The notes beneath the pieces are model-generated. The model was not told the DNA's origin, ran no database searches, and worked only from the letters and a program-made list of their open reading frames with translations. From assembly GCA_027382625.1 (NCBI GenBank), contig JAJKFJ010021844.1, forward strand, positions 1 through 64,000: DNA of 64,000 nucleotides. The letters are read 5' to 3'. Position numbers and translations under genes: made by a program. This DNA is from Tetmemena sp. SeJ-2015. Taxonomy: Eukaryota > Ciliophora > Spirotrichea > Sporadotrichida > Oxytrichidae. This document shows, one piece after another, positions 32,089-45,171 of this stretch. Each line of letters opens with the position of its first letter. Within the stretch, counting starts at the first letter, position 1.

Positions 32089-32315
32089 TTTTAAATAGGA
32101 GACCCTTTTCTCTGTAAAAGTACGAGGTATGATCAAGTGTAGTTATCTCTGAGTTGCCAAAAATCAAGTCCCATGATTTATCCCAGAACAACCAATTATC
32201 TATGGTTGTGGAGGCTATCCCAGTAGTCGATATATGATTTTCATAAATGCTAGAATCGTAAAATGTTAACCCTTGGTCTTCGTCCAACTTATACCAAAAT
32301 AGTAGAGATTGTCTA
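32080..32315 (-). CDS. LamG/furin/DUF4215 membrane protein, MDS 2
   Basis: Minus-strand coding SLLFWYKLDEDQGLTFYDSS...WLFWDKSWDLIFGNSEITTL...REKGLLFKNG, a concanavalin/LamG-type domain start (WxLDE...YDSS, then LxxNG). The pointer ATTACCC (32080-32086) matches GGGTAAT at 32353-32359, which joins it to plus-strand MDS 3: ...GLLFKNGQFST|FYIGGST... once a small IES (pointer ACA) is also removed. Its terminal pointer overlaps the start codon region of MDS 1. Confidence 0.7.
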
Positions 32316-32352
32316 AAGTGAAATTTAATTTTCCTTCAAATTGAAAATTAAA

Positions 32353-35300
32353 GGGTAATTCTCTACACTGATTTATCTTTTTGTCTTCTTCTCCTTTAAC
32401 ATTTTATATTGGTGGAAGCACTCCGAGTGGAACTACAAGTTTTTCAGGATTCATCTAGAATATTAAGGTATACTCTTCTTTCAGACCAGCAGGCTACGCT
32501 CTCTCCTAATTAAGAAGAAAGCCCGATCTTGCTTTTGAAATAGGGACTTCCTCTATATTCAAGCTAGAAGCGTACTATGAATTGATGGAGTCATCAGGTT
32601 TGGTAATAAATGATCTTGTGACTAATAGCTAAGTCAGTTTAGCCTCTCAAAATGAATGGGTATCAATACCAAATAAGCTGAAGATATGTTAATATGACAG
32701 TAAATATACGCATAGAAATCCATCTACAAGTGGAGATGGCTACTGCTCAGGTAATTATAATAAGTGCTTAACATTTTTACTAGTTCAAGAAAAGTTTATT
32801 GAGTTGACAGGAGATCTTACAATTAGCGTTCAAAGTGAATACACAACTTGCTCTAGTTTTGGAATGTGGATGTATTTGAAACACTCTATGAGTTAGACAT
32901 CACTTTTGAAGATCGCTATTTTGTAGGGATTATAATTTATTCTAATTTTCTAGGCTTAATGGAGTTACACGACCAAGACAGTTCAGATCTAAAACCAGGC
33001 TGGAGACACTATAAGCCAGTTAAGATACATCGATACTTTGTAAACTTCTAAATTCTAATGGATAGTAATTAATCTTAAAACACTTAAATGCTTTACATGT
33101 ATAAGTGGGTCTTTGTTGTTTATAAGATCTGCGACAAAGCGGAACAAGCGATGATTAACATCATCTCTAATTTTTAAATCAATATTTCTAGCTACTTTTA
33201 ATCTACAAGGATACAACAAGTAGCCCACCCCTAGTGGGTATAATTAATGATTATAATTCAAAAGAGGGCTAAGATTTCTCAGCCTTCTCATCTGATGCAG
33301 TAGCTGGAACTTATAAGACAATTATTATTTCACCTCAGGAATCTACTGATGGCAAATAGGTAACTCAGGTATTTTTCAGAGAAATGCAGTACTACTCCAA
33401 TTTCATGAGCAACAAATGGCTTGAGCAAGTTGCCTTTATGTAAGAAAAAGTGAGCTTAATTATTTTTCTCTTTAGACCAAGACAGTTAGATCATGAGCTT
33501 CTAAGATTCTATTTCAAGCTCAATGAGTGGGGAGGAGATTATCTCTTTAATTCCGCAATTTATTGGGGTTATTTAATTTAGAAATCTAATTTCAATAAGT
33601 TTAGTGAGTGTACTCAGGAGCAGATACTTATTTAAATCAGAAATCTAGCTATTAATGGGTGTTTTGGATCGACATACTTGGCGATTCTACTGGCGCAACT
33701 ACTGTAGTTGAAGATGATACTTTCTTCTGCCAGGACTATGGATTCAAAAGGATCAATTCACATTAATGTGAGAGATTCACATGTGACTCAAGTTGCTCTC
33801 TTAGTCAAGAATGCTCAGGCCCTCAATCTACTGGTAAGCATTATAAATATTCTGTTTTTACCAATATAGATTGTGTTACTATCCTTTTTATACAATAATT
33901 TATTTTATCGTGTATTATCCCTTCTGAAGGTATAATCAAGACGGTAGACTCATCTGATTCAACAAAACTTTCCTACTACTTAGATTGCCATCCTTATTGC
34001 GATGAGTGCGTCCAACCCTTTTTAAATATCCAAGGCAGCTGCCTCTCTTGCACTGAGGACTATTGGAGGTCTAATATTACAGAACTTTGCTATTTCAGTT
34101 GCCCATCGGACTATTAAGAATTCGTAGACACCTCGCTAGTTGTTATAGGAGGTAAAATTGAGAATTATTGTGTGAAGTGTGATAACATAAACTGCACTTG
34201 CTATAACTATGATGTATTCACTTGCACTGGGTGTGTAAGCGACACCTAGATTTTTATTAAGAGTCCAGGCATCCCCAGTTGTTATGATGACTGTTCTTAA
34301 GTTACAGGAGTCAAGGATATACTAACTATTTGATATAGCTGCTTTCTTAAATTTCATTATTGATTTACCTATTACGATAAGGAGAATTAAATATGCTTGA
34401 AGTGTGATTCGTCTTGCGGATCTTGCTGGGGACCTTCAAATACTGAATGCTCATGTAAAAATTATTAAATTATATAATGATGCTACAATTGTGTAGGCAA
34501 AAATATATTGACTGGGTAGTCAACTTGCATTGAAATAATTTGTGGAGATGGTAACTACCTTCCTGAAGATGCCACAACGCCCGAATGTTTAGAGTGCCCA
34601 AGTACTTGCCTCACTTGCAAGAGTCCAGGGACTGCTTCTGACTGTATTAAATGCACATAGGATAGAATGATGTCTGAAGGACTCTGCCTTTAATGCAGCC
34701 AAATCTTTGGATACTATTCTTAAAAAAGTTATCAATCAAATCATCTTATGTTAAAGCTTTAATTAAAATAGCTACCAATCAGAAATAACATATGCACTGA
34801 GATATGCGGAGACGGAATTAACTTGGGATAATTAGAGTGTGATGATGGAAATGTGAGAAGTGGAGATGGTTGCTCTTCAGATTGCTAAGTTGAAGCAGGA
34901 TGGGTGTGCTCCGGAGGCGACTCGGACTCTCCCGACACTTGCATTTATGTAGTGAATCCGCAGCCAACTATTCTAAAATCCACCTCTGACTTGAAATACT
35001 GGATAGGCTTCACTCAATCTATGACCTCTAAGCTATCAGGTTATTTATCATCTAGCTATAATAGGGTTTTAATTTTTTAGCGACTTCACAGTCACTATCT
35101 CACCTAGCAGGAAGTTCACTTTCAAAGCTTATGTTCCTGACTCGTTTAACAGCAGCTAGTACTTGACAGTTTAAATAACTCCATTAGAAGCTTTCACTGG
35201 TAAAGAGAAGATCATCTTCAATTTTATACAACAGTAAAATCAGCAGTTCTATTCTAAGAGGTACTCATATCTGGCATTTAGTGCTTTTAAAATAGAAAGA

Positions 35301-38300
35301 TAATTCAATAGCTTATTTAAGAAAGTGAGTTAATATATGGATTTAATTGTTGAAGAATTCAAAAGTGACAGGGCCTGCTTACGCTTTCTAATATATAGAT
35401 GCTGGCTAATTAGCGGCTTTAAAAGAAGCAGCTGGAACTGCTAGCTCTGGCCTTTCTTTCCTTGTCTATCTGAATATCATCATTAACGTTGTACTGTAAG
35501 GATTCTCTTAGCTTCATTTTGTTTTAGAGGAGGTGCTATGTCTATGATGTGGGAGTTAGTGAACACTTTGTAAATCCTAAACTATTTGCCGCTCATGAAC
35601 CTCAAGATACCTCTCATCCTTTCAAACACGCTAACTTATCTTCAAAATGCTCAAGGAGAGTTTAACCTACCTTACTCAACTCAAATTATGAACTATGTCA
35701 TAAATACCAACAATATCAATCACAAAGCTCAAATAAATGCTCCTCATTTCTTAGAATTATTTTTTGAATGATTACCCCTATAACTAACAATTCTACAACT
35801 TCGGCATTCAAAGCTCAACTTTCCTCATTCTATACTTGGATTAAATCCTTATGTGGGCCATTGCATTTGCAGTTCTGCCTTTTATAATTTATCTCACTAA
35901 CAAAGTAAAAGAAAAAACAAACATGTAAGTGGCATTATTATTGCTATTGTTCATTGATTCTCCTTTAGAATTGCGAAAGGTATCAGAATGGCCGAAGGCA
36001 AGATCAGGTATTCATTTTTCCTGCGAGCCTTCGTAGAATAATATCTCCAGATGACACTCTACTGCTTCATAAATGTTATGAGTGTAAGTAGTGTGGTTGA
36101 TTATGTCTTACTGTTTATAGCTTAAAATATCCAACAATGATGAGATGATGTCTACAGTCGTAGTGGCAGTGTTTCTAGTAAGATTTATCTTGAAGCTAAT
36201 TATACTCGTTAGTTTATCTGCAGTTTATTGCCACTATTCACGATAGAGATAATCTCACCAATAAAATTATCATCTTAAATACCAATTAAAAATAAGTTTA
36301 GTGCAGAAGAACTTCGATAAGTTTGATAGATAGCCTTTCAGAGCTAGATTTTCCTCTTTAATTGAGGGTCTTAAAATAGATAAACCCCACACTATCAACC
36401 AAATGTGGTACCCTCTTTTCTTTTTGAGGAGATTCATTTACGTGGTGACCTTTGACTCTTTTAATTGAGTACCCCACTATGCAGCTAACTATCTCTGCTT
36501 TCTTCTCTTTTGTCGTCTTGATTAAATTCTTATATGGAAAATAAGGATTCATAAGTTTGATGTGGTCTGTGGTTGTACGGCCCTTCGAAATGAAGATCAC
36601 GAACATTCTGAACATGATAAATGAGAGTGTGGTCTTTCTCTCCTTTTTGATTTGCTTCAACTTCAGAGATGATTTGCCAGAGTCTACAGGCTAAAACTAT
36701 TGTAAGTTGGGACTTTCCAAATTTAATTAATTCTTCTATAGCTTTTGGAATAATTGGAGGAATTGGTATTGCAACCATTGGCAGTGTCATGACTATGATT
36801 TATTTCACTTCCTAACTTGTGGTTAAGAGAATCAAGAAAACTTATTCTCTATTATGAAAATCAGCTTTTTTCTTTTATTGGACAGTTCTAAAACTTTTAA
36901 AAAGGGCCAGTCCTCACTAGCTACAGATGCTCCAGCATTTGAAAGATGAAGAAGCTTTGGAGAAAGGACTGGTCCCTGAGAGACTGCAACCTATCCATAA
37001 GAAATACGAAGAGGAGTACTAAAAATTGCACAAGAGCCTAGAGATTGAAGATGGGCCTAACGATGAGGATAAATTTGATAGAGAGGGCTAAAAATTAAAA
37101 GCAAGGCAGGGAGAATTAATCTATCAGAGGACTTTAATAGAGGAGGTCTACATCCAAGATGAAAAGGCTTTCTTGAATAATTTCTTCAACAGGAATAAAA
37201 AGCCGATGATATTTTTGGAAAATACAACTGAGGAGTACATGGATGAGAATGGATAGATTTACAGCAGAGATCGAGTCTTCACTAAGAAGCCGATTGATCT
37301 TAATTTCAGACTTAATGGGAGAGACTCCTTCGGTTCTAATACAGCACTGAATCAAAATTTGAACACAACAGGAATTGAGGAGCTAGATAATTACATAGAC
37401 AGAGATCAAAATTAGAAATACGCCATTTAATAGAATTAGGTCGCTCGTTAGATAAACCTTTACCCAGAATCGAAATTCAAGAAGCAAAGTATTGCAAATG
37501 AGAAATATCAGAAGTAAATGAGGAAAATTGAGATTTTAATAGACGAAGATAATGATGAAGATGAATTTTCACTACAGTATAGAAGCAATAATAGCAATAA
37601 GAAGTTTTCTGGTTCTTTAGTCACTGAATCAATTAATGATTCAGTGAGTGTTTATGATGTTGAAAGCTTTAATGATTCTCCTAATCTAGACAAAAATGAA
37701 AATAGATTGATATTTTCTCTTTACTTCAAATGAAAACCCTTTCGGAAACGCAGAGGGAAAGGGTATTCAAGACTTAGTGAATCAAAAATCGCATAGCTTA
37801 AGACAGAAAAAGACATCTTTCGGATTTAATTTGAGATCAATTTTCCGCTCAAATTCAGAATAGATTCTCAATGATCTTGTCAGAAAGCAGCCATCCCCAT
37901 CAAATAATAATGGCAGCTCACATAACTTGCAAGCTAATTAAGAATATCTAACTTAAAAGTCCTAATCATCATCTCCTTTAGATGATTTAAAGAGAAAATA
38001 TAGCCAACCTCAGCTTCATTCTCAGAAGATTGAGAGATATATTTAAGCCTTGGGTAATGGGAACTCACTCAGCTCTGGCTCTTTGCCTCCTTAGAAAAGG
38101 AAGGGGAGTGGAGATAGCTTCAAGTCAAATAACTCTATCAAAGGAGATACTTAAACTAACTTACTTCTTAAGAATACTCTCCAACTTATAAGAGAAGAGG
38201 AAAATGAGGAGGAGCATGATATTGATGAATAGAAAAATGTTCAAATTCATTCTAAAAATAAGCCAAAAGAAAAGATTGAAAATGCTTTTGATGCCAGAAT

Positions 38301-38476
38301 TTTCAGTTTTAAACCTTAGGCTAAGATTCGCATTTTAAATTATCTGTAATTTTACTAAGACAGAAAGTATTTAAGGAGATAAAAATATTGATGGACTAGG
38401 TAAACCTTAGAAAAAGATTATAGAAAAGATTTAATCAGATTTTGAAGAAGATCCAGTTCCTTATAGAGAAGATTGA
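32353..38476 (+). CDS. LamG/furin/DUF4215 multi-pass membrane protein, MDS 3 onward
   Basis: Plus-strand remainder of the gene. LamG-like repeats (FYIGGSTPSGTTSFSGFIQN; EKFIELTGDLTISVQSEYTT) are followed at about 33720-34750 by furin-like Cys repeats (CHPYCDECVQPF...CLSCTEDYW), then a DUF4215 myxococcal Cys-rich repeat (ICGDGINLGQLECDDGN...GDGCSSDC, about 34800). Several TM helices follow from about 35450 (LVYLNIIINVVL; FLILYLDQILMWAIAFAVLP) with the ciliate-typical MxxLKIPLILSNTLTYLQNA stretch, and a long cytoplasmic tail rich in acidic and Ser/Gln residues ending ...DFEEDPVPYRED at TGA 38474-38476. One solved IES is 34318-34383; others remain. Such proteins are large surface antigens or receptors of unknown role in ciliates. 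Confidence 0.8.
34318..34383. other. IES, pointer AAGGA
   Basis: AAGGA at 34313-34317 and 34379-34383. A 66-bp insert with TGA codons; excision gives ...VTGVKENQICLKCDSSCGSC... Confidence 0.88.
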
Positions 38477-38616
38477 ATTTAAACCCTATATTAGTTATAT
38501 CAAACTTATTAGAATGAATTAGTTTTGCTTTTTGCAGTTTATGGCATATTTTGTCTTTAAAATAATTGTTGATAGTTGTTAATCTTGCAAAACATTTGTT
38601 AACTTTCTTACTTTAG

Positions 38617-41600
38617 ATCCTTGGATGTAATAGAGGATGGTGAATTTCTAATTGCTCACTTTGCAAGTAAAAATCCTTTTAAATAAATTAATATATTCAG
38701 AATTGGTGGCTAACCGCAACAGAGAAGTCTGTAAAAAGGACTTTGAGCAAATCAAGGTGATCGGGAGAGGAGGCTTCTCTAGAGTAATTTTGGTGCGAAA
38801 GAAAGATACAGGCCGCCTCTATGCTATGAAGATCATGAAGAAGAATAAGATCTTGAGAGAAAAGAAGCTCAAACCTATCTTGAGTGAGAGAAAGATTCTT
38901 GAAAAACTTAATCACCCATTTGTAATTAAATTGCATTGGGCTTTCCAAAGTGTAAGAAAGAAAAATCATTTTAAGATTATCATAAACTCATACCCATTTT
39001 TAGAATGAGGAACTGTTCTTCGTAATGGATTTATGCACAGGAGGAGAGGTCTTCTTTCACCTGAACAGGCTAAGAAGATTTTCTGAGACGCAGGCTAAAT
39101 TCTACTTTGCTGAAATTTTGCTAGGAATAGAGTATCTTCATTCTAAAAATGTTGTCTACAGAGATATAAAGCCAGAGAATATACTCATCGATGTGGATGG
39201 CCATATTAGAATAGCTGATTTAAATTTTAACTCTAGATGTAACAATATTATAATTTTGGTCTGTCAAAAGTGATCCCTCAGCGAACCAAATCGTATTCAT
39301 TCTGTGGTTCTCCAGAGTATATGTCTCCAGAAATGCTTTAAGGAGCAGGCCATGATAGAAGAGTTGAAATTCTCTATACTTTATCTTAATTGAAGTTGAC
39401 ATTTACTGTTTGGGAGCACTCCTGTTCGAGATGCTAACTGGGCTGCCTCCTTACTATAACAAGGACACAAATAAGATGTATGAGGCGATCTTGAATAATG
39501 ATTTACACTGCCCTGACTACCTTCCACCCTCTGTGGCTAATTTAGTGACGAATATGCTTCAGAGAGATCCAAACCGCAGGTATCAATCTATCGCAGAGAT
39601 TAGAAAGCATAGTATATTTTAAATATACTGAGCATTCATGGCTTAAAGATGTAAATTGGGAGGAGATGCTTGGAAAGAGAGTTATGCCACTATTGTACCT
39701 GATGTAAAAGAGTGCCACATAGACCCAGATTACGTTGAATTGCCTCTTGATTTTGAAGAGTCCTAATATAAAGTTAGACTCTCTACAGAAAGAAGATACT
39801 CCTACTATTACGAGTCTACTCTACAATCATTTCATTAAGTGTATTAAATCTAAGTCAGTGACAGAGCAGTCATTTTACAATCACTTCTTTGAGAAAAATG
39901 AATCTGGCTCAGGAGTAGTGAACCTATTAGGTGGTGGATCTTCAGTTAAGAGTGGGATCTTCAATGGTAGTACCAGCCATCCTTATGGGAACTCCATTCA
40001 GAGTGACTAGTCTTAAGACAGCAATAACTTGGGAGCGAGCCTTGGAGGTGGAAGTGGAGTAGGCACAAGTGGAGCTACTTGGAAGTGGTAGCAACACCGG
40101 CACTTCTAAGAATAAGAATGTCATCATACATAGATAAATGAATTAATCTTCTTCTTAAATCACAGGATTAGAGAATTTCACATTCATAGATGTGCCACAT
40201 GAGGAGCTAGAAATCTTGAAATTACTGTAGAAGCATCAAAAATAGAAGGAAGAGAAAAAGAATAAGAAGCTGATTATGGCTTAGGGTGGAGCTTTGAACG
40301 TAGCACCTGCTAATTCGAACTAGCAGTAGCCAGCTGCAACTCTTCAAAATTAAAACCAACTCTCTCCAAAAGGCAAAAACCTTTCTATGATCAATCTAAA
40401 TAGCGTCTCTCCTTCTGCGGATAAAAATTCCAAACTGTTCAGCAATATAATTAATTATTGATACAATAACGCTTTAGGTTCCACGCAAACTGTAGTCTTA
40501 AGCATGGGATAAAGTAAAGAAGAAAGCAAATCCAGATTCAGCTACCCTCCTCCGCATGGTGGTTTATAAGATGAAGCTCTAGCGATGAGTATAGGGCCGG
40601 AGTAACTTGTTGTCAGCGCGGCAGGAGGCAACTGCTATACTCTATCAAGTAAGAGTGGAGCGACTTTTGAAGAGAGCAATCAATCAATCGCACAAGAGTT
40701 GAGAATAAATGAATCAATAGCCACGACATTTGGACCCAATCTGCAAATATTTCAAGTTTTATAAATCCTGTCTCAATTATTTTGAATGGTCAAGTAATAG
40801 GGTCAAATGTGTAGGGTCTCAGTGGCAGTGCGATCTATAGTTTCAAGCCTACTTCCCTACTCATGCAAAATAATGCAAGCAGCAGTAACAGATTAACAAT
40901 CTAAGAGGAGGAGGAAGATGATGAGATGTAGAGTGTGAGTGGATCAACAGCTAAGCTACATTACACAGCTCACGCTCATAGCAATTCTCAGGCCAAGACC
41001 ACTCCATAGTTAAATCTTCTTATGAGAAGTAATCAGAAGTAGCAGATTATATAGAATGCGAACACAATTAATGCACGACAGGTTAGCCCTCCTAATCAGC
41101 ATAAGCCAAAGCTCTAGAACAATCAAATAGCTAATAACTAAATCCAAGAAAACGAGTATGCAAAATAAGCGAGGTAGAGTAATGGCAAAATATCAAAGTT
41201 GCATGGAGATAGCACTTAGATTAATGCCATGACTAGTAATAGCAACACAACAACTAATTAGAACACATCCAAAGCCGCAAAGAATGATCATTATCAACCA
41301 GTTGTAACTGAAGATATGGAGGCGGTTGATGAAAGGACTAAGGGGGAGAATTTTAGCTTTAAACTTCTTCACTCTGATGTTGTATAAGGTCTAAGCTAAT
41401 TAGGAAAGCTATAAGAGTTCAAGACTAGCAACAATAGCAAGTAAATAACTCCGATGAAGGGCTCCAATGATGCTCTTTTATTAAGCTAGATTATGACGAC
41501 TCACAAGTAGCAGCAATCAGTCTCATCTGTCAAAAAGCCTGAAAGTAAGATTGGACTGATAGGTTTATAGTCAAAGCAGATCTCAGCATATGATAATCAA

Positions 41601-43422
41601 AGCTAAATAGGCTTAATTGGTGGGCCAATAAAATAAAACAGCAGCTCCAGCAGTTACAACGTTTACTAGGCCTATAACTAAGGTGCACCCGGAGCAGGCA
41701 AGGGCGGCATAACTACTGCTACTCAGTCGACCAATAATCACGGAGGTAATCAGAACAATCAGGAGCTGACTACATCTTAATACACTACCACAAATTTTGA
41801 AGAGACTCCAAGAATTAGTATTGGCACAAAAACTGTAAGCTCTACAAATGCTCATGCTCTGCAAAGCACTTAGCCACCATTCAGCTCATAAAAAAGTTAG
41901 CAGCCGGAAAGTACTATCAAACTCATCTCGAACTAGCCCTCAAAGACTTTTGAATCCACGTCAGATGCTCAATCTGTCAACGATCAAAAGTTTTTGAAGA
42001 GTTATATATAGCCAAATGTATTCAGCCCAAAGCAGTTGAATAGTGGGAATACTTGGGAATCTAATGCTAAAGGAGATTAAAGCTCGCCTCCTCGAAAACA
42101 TACAGAAGGCTTGGTGTAAGGATTAAGTTCACCTATAAAAGAAGAGAGAAGTGGTTCACTTAAGAAGAAGAAATCTAGTTAGTAGTTGCATGGAGGATAA
42201 TCAAATAAGTTTTACTAGACTTCAGTTAAAGCGAAACCCTCCTCTAAGCCCTCTGAAGGGGAATATCTATCAAGAGATGTCTTCTTTCTTGAAATTTATT
42301 TTGTCCTTCTCACGAGTTCCTTCACTAGGTGCAAACTAATGGTCTAGTCAGACTACAGATAGACCGAACACGAGTTAACAGCAAAAGATTTAGAATCAGT
42401 AAAATGAATAAGCAACTTCTAAGAGATTGATTAGCCATAAGCACAAGCCCTCCTACTCTCTCTCTCCTTCAAACATAATGGCTGCAGCAAACTAAATTCA
42501 ATCTCAACTGCAAATAGAGATATCTGAACCGCCAATCACCCTAACTGCTCAGCCAAAGTTATCCTAAAAGGGTGACTAAACTCTTTCTTAGAGCACTTCT
42601 AATTTCAAGTAAACTCAAAAGCATAGTTTGTAAAATCAAACTCTTGGCCAAAATTAGAAAGATCAAGCTAATTAAGGGCAGGTATCTCTACAAAACTTAT
42701 CTAAGACTAGCCCTCAAGGACTCAAGAGGCTGGGTATTTTCGATTAAAAGGCTCAGAGCAAGAATTAGGTGCCAGCTTTTGCCTCTGGTCCTAGCTAAAA
42801 AGGTTAAGGAACTACTACCTTTGGCCGCTCAAAAGAAAAGTACTGCTGGAAAGTTACAAACTACTTAGATGTTTAGCTAAACTTAAAACTAGAATTAGTT
42901 CTTAGGCACAACTCAGGCTAGTAATAAATCTCTAGTTAATCATTAGCAAAACACAAGCATAGCAAATAGTATGGCCGGACCTTCTACCGGAAAGTCCTTC
43001 CTAAAAAATGCACTACACCAGAACCAAATATCTTCTTAAATCTTACCTTAATGAGATATATATCCGTTCAGATAAGTATTGCAGATCCTTAGTAGTAAGT
43101 AAAGTCCAACTTGTCCAAGGGGCAGATCAGCCATAGTCTACTTCAAATAAAAAGAACCAACTAAATCAGCGAGCCTAGAAATTTAGATCCATGGACATGA
43201 CTTAGAACTTGTTAAAGAAATCCCTTCAATAGAAGGGAGGAGTTGCCAATAAAAATTCCATCGCCTGGAAGCAGCATTTACTAGCTATACAAACTCAATC
43301 TCCAACTAAGGATCAGCTTAACACTCCAGCTGAATAGACAAGCAACTTCTTGCAAGCACCATCAAATAACAATAAAGGAGTTGTGCCTTTTCTTAACTTT
43401 TAACTTTTGATATAAACTTGAA
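38617..43422 (+). CDS. AGC-family protein kinase with long Gln/Asn/Ser-rich tail
   Basis: Kinase domain about 38740-39660: glycine loop VIGRGGFSRVILV, lysine AMKIMKKNK, HPFVIKLHWAF, catalytic YRDIKPENILID, DFG (IADFGLSKV), activation segment CGSPEYMSPEML, then GALLFEMLTGLPPYY. This order and the APE variant fit AGC kinases (PKA/PKC/S6K type). A 52-bp GT-AG intron (38952-39003) and three IESs (39222-39256, 39368-39399, 39611-39635) interrupt it; each excision restores a conserved motif. The last IES is followed by HSWLKDVNWEEML, the usual AGC subdomain XI. The N-terminus continues upstream through an intron (...GEFLIAHFAKLVANRNR...); the start codon is not certain. About 1100 residues of Gln/Asn/Ser-rich tail follow to TGA 43420-43422. 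Substrate unknown. Confidence 0.85.
39222..39256. other. IES, pointer ATTT
   Basis: ATTT at 39218-39221 and 39253-39256. A 35-bp insert splits the kinase DFG motif; excision restores IRIADFGLSKVIPQ. Confidence 0.93.
39368..39399. other. IES, pointer AGTTGA
   Basis: AGTTGA at 39362-39367 and 39394-39399. A 32-bp insert; excision gives GAGHDRRVDIYCLGALLFE. Confidence 0.93.
39611..39635. other. IES, pointer AGCAT, with internal palindrome
   Basis: AGCAT at 39606-39610 and 39631-39635. A 25-bp insert consisting almost entirely of the palindrome AGTATATTTTAAATATACT; excision gives IRKHSWLKDVNWEEM. Confidence 0.92.
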
Positions 43423-43526
43423 TACTTTGTCCAAAATAACGAAACTCTTAGTAGATGACACCAATTACGAACAAAACCAATCCTCATCATGTTCATACCT
43501 CTTCAGTCATCACCGCCACACTCAGT

Positions 43527-44533
43527 ATGGCAAACAAGCAAAGTGAATCAGACAATAGACCCAGCTAGATGGGAATCGGAGGAGTGATTTAGAGATTCGG
43601 AGGTGAAGGTGGTTCCTCCTACGACTATGACTAAGACGCAGAAGAAGAGGAGGGAGGATTCTAGAATGAGGAGGACGAGTAGGAGTATGATGGAGATAAT
43701 GCAGAGGAGGTAAAGTACAGCGGATACGGTGAGACAGAGAGTGGAGCCCCTGACTTCCATCACCACGAAGGTAGCTTAAATTAGCCATATTTTTGAGCGA
43801 GGGAGATGTGGCTGACTTTGGCGAGGAAGAGGAAGAGTTAGTTGAAGGCATCGATGATTTCGACGAAAACTCTTCTCAGCACACTAAGTAGCTAATGACA
43901 ACCACCCACAAGATAAATTACAACTACGACTATGAGGATGCAGCAAGTAATGACGCAGTGAGTTTGACTGGAGGGGCGGAGAGCAGCAGTAAGGGTAGCA
44001 GTGCTTTAATTGGAGGAGTGAATCTGAGCATGGGAGTTGGCTTGACTTCCACTTTCAAGCACTCGAACACTAAGACTAGGAGCATGAAGGAGCAGCAGCC
44101 CATATCCTAATCAGAGATATAACAGCAACATCTTATCAACTAGATTTCGATTGAGAACAGCAGCGACACCAACAGCTTTTAAGCATACAAGAGCGAGAAG
44201 AGCTCCAAGGCAGTCAAGGGAAAAGCAAAGGGCAAAGGAACAAAAACGAGCAAGGCTTCGGGCTCGCAGTCTATAAACTCTAACACAACCTCAAACATGA
44301 GCAAGAGCAAAATTATTTCGAATGCAAGCATGGGTGGAGCCAACATATCTAACATGTCAAAGATGGTGCTCAATACTGAGGAGCACCCTCTCAGGAATGG
44401 CTAAGGAATATTAACGAGCCAATAATCACCACCATCGTCGAGTGCACAACAGTTTGTTGGACAGTAGTTCAAAACTATGCAGAATAAGAGACCTCTTGGC
44501 AATCTAAAATACCAATAAATGCAATTATGGTGA
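43527..44533 (+). CDS. Acidic Ser/Gln-rich protein, unknown
   Basis: ATG 43527: MANKQSESDNRPSQMGIGGV, then highly acidic sequence (DQDAEEEEGGFQNEEDEQEY), a solved IES (43769-43800, pointer CGA), more acid (GEEEEELVEGIDDFDENSS), a Gly/Ser segment and a basic Lys/Ser-rich stretch (KSEKSSKAVKGKAKGKGTKT). Ends ...KYQQMQLW at TGA 44531-44533. No domain is recognised; the acidic head with a basic Ser-rich tail could suit a nuclear or chromatin-associated protein, which is inference from composition only. Confidence 0.65.
43769..43800. other. IES, pointer CGA
   Basis: CGA at 43766-43768 and 43798-43800. A 32-bp AT-rich insert with in-frame TGA; excision gives ...DFHHHEGDVADFGEEEE... Confidence 0.7.
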
Positions 44534-44639
44534 ATACTTATGATGTATGGAAGGTTTGAAATTTAACCGAAAAAATAAAAATTTAATTTAGCTTCTGCTT
44601 CCATCCCAGCTTATTTATAAATTATAAAACTATCTATAA

Positions 44640-45171
44640 ATGAAGAAGCCATCAAATTTTTCAGTTAAGAATCACATAATCTACCTCAAGTTGGATCTCA
44701 ATCAGTTCAAAGTGCTGATATACACGCACGCAAGCTGCTCTCTGGCTAGGTAAGCTAATCTTCTTAGTCAAAATGAATAGTAAGCCTTTACACATTATAG
44801 ACACTCATAAAGAGAGACGAAGAGGATGTGGTAGATGCGCAAAATAGCAATAGCCCCACAAATTGTAGTTCCTCACTCACATCTCTTCAAGAAGGCTTGA
44901 AAGCTGAAAGAAATCTAGTTGCCACAAATAATTCGAAGAAACCACTTCAGATTTAAACATCACGCTTTGAGGATTGTGAACTGAACTAGAGTGTGTCAAG
45001 TGAATCGGTAGACCCACCTGAGAATCACCAACGGAATTTAGACAGAAACGAGAATGGAATCGATCATCTCAAGAATGTGTCGTTTGGCCATGACGATTCT
45101 CTTATAGTTAAAAGTATTAGATTTCCTTTTCCAATAAAGTTCTTTAGTTACGAATGGCTGCGGTTCTGAAA
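44640..45171 (+). CDS. Small protein of unknown function
   Basis: ATG 44640: MKKPSNFSVKNHIIYLKLDL, interrupted near 44757 by a GTAAGC-flanked insert (GTAAGC occurs at both ends, 31 bp apart), then IKRDEEDVVDAQNSNSPTNC, HQRNLDRNENGIDHLKNVSF and TGA at about 45169. The frame across the insert was not solved. No family recognised. It may be an independent small gene or the 5' or 3' part of a neighbour. Confidence 0.45.

Noticed and set aside
32268..32406. 11-base inverted match TTAACATTTTA between MDS 2 and MDS 3 of the LamG gene
   Set aside because: It lies inside coding on both strands, and the competing pointers (GGGTAAT, ACA) give a better LamG domain. Probably chance in AT-rich DNA.
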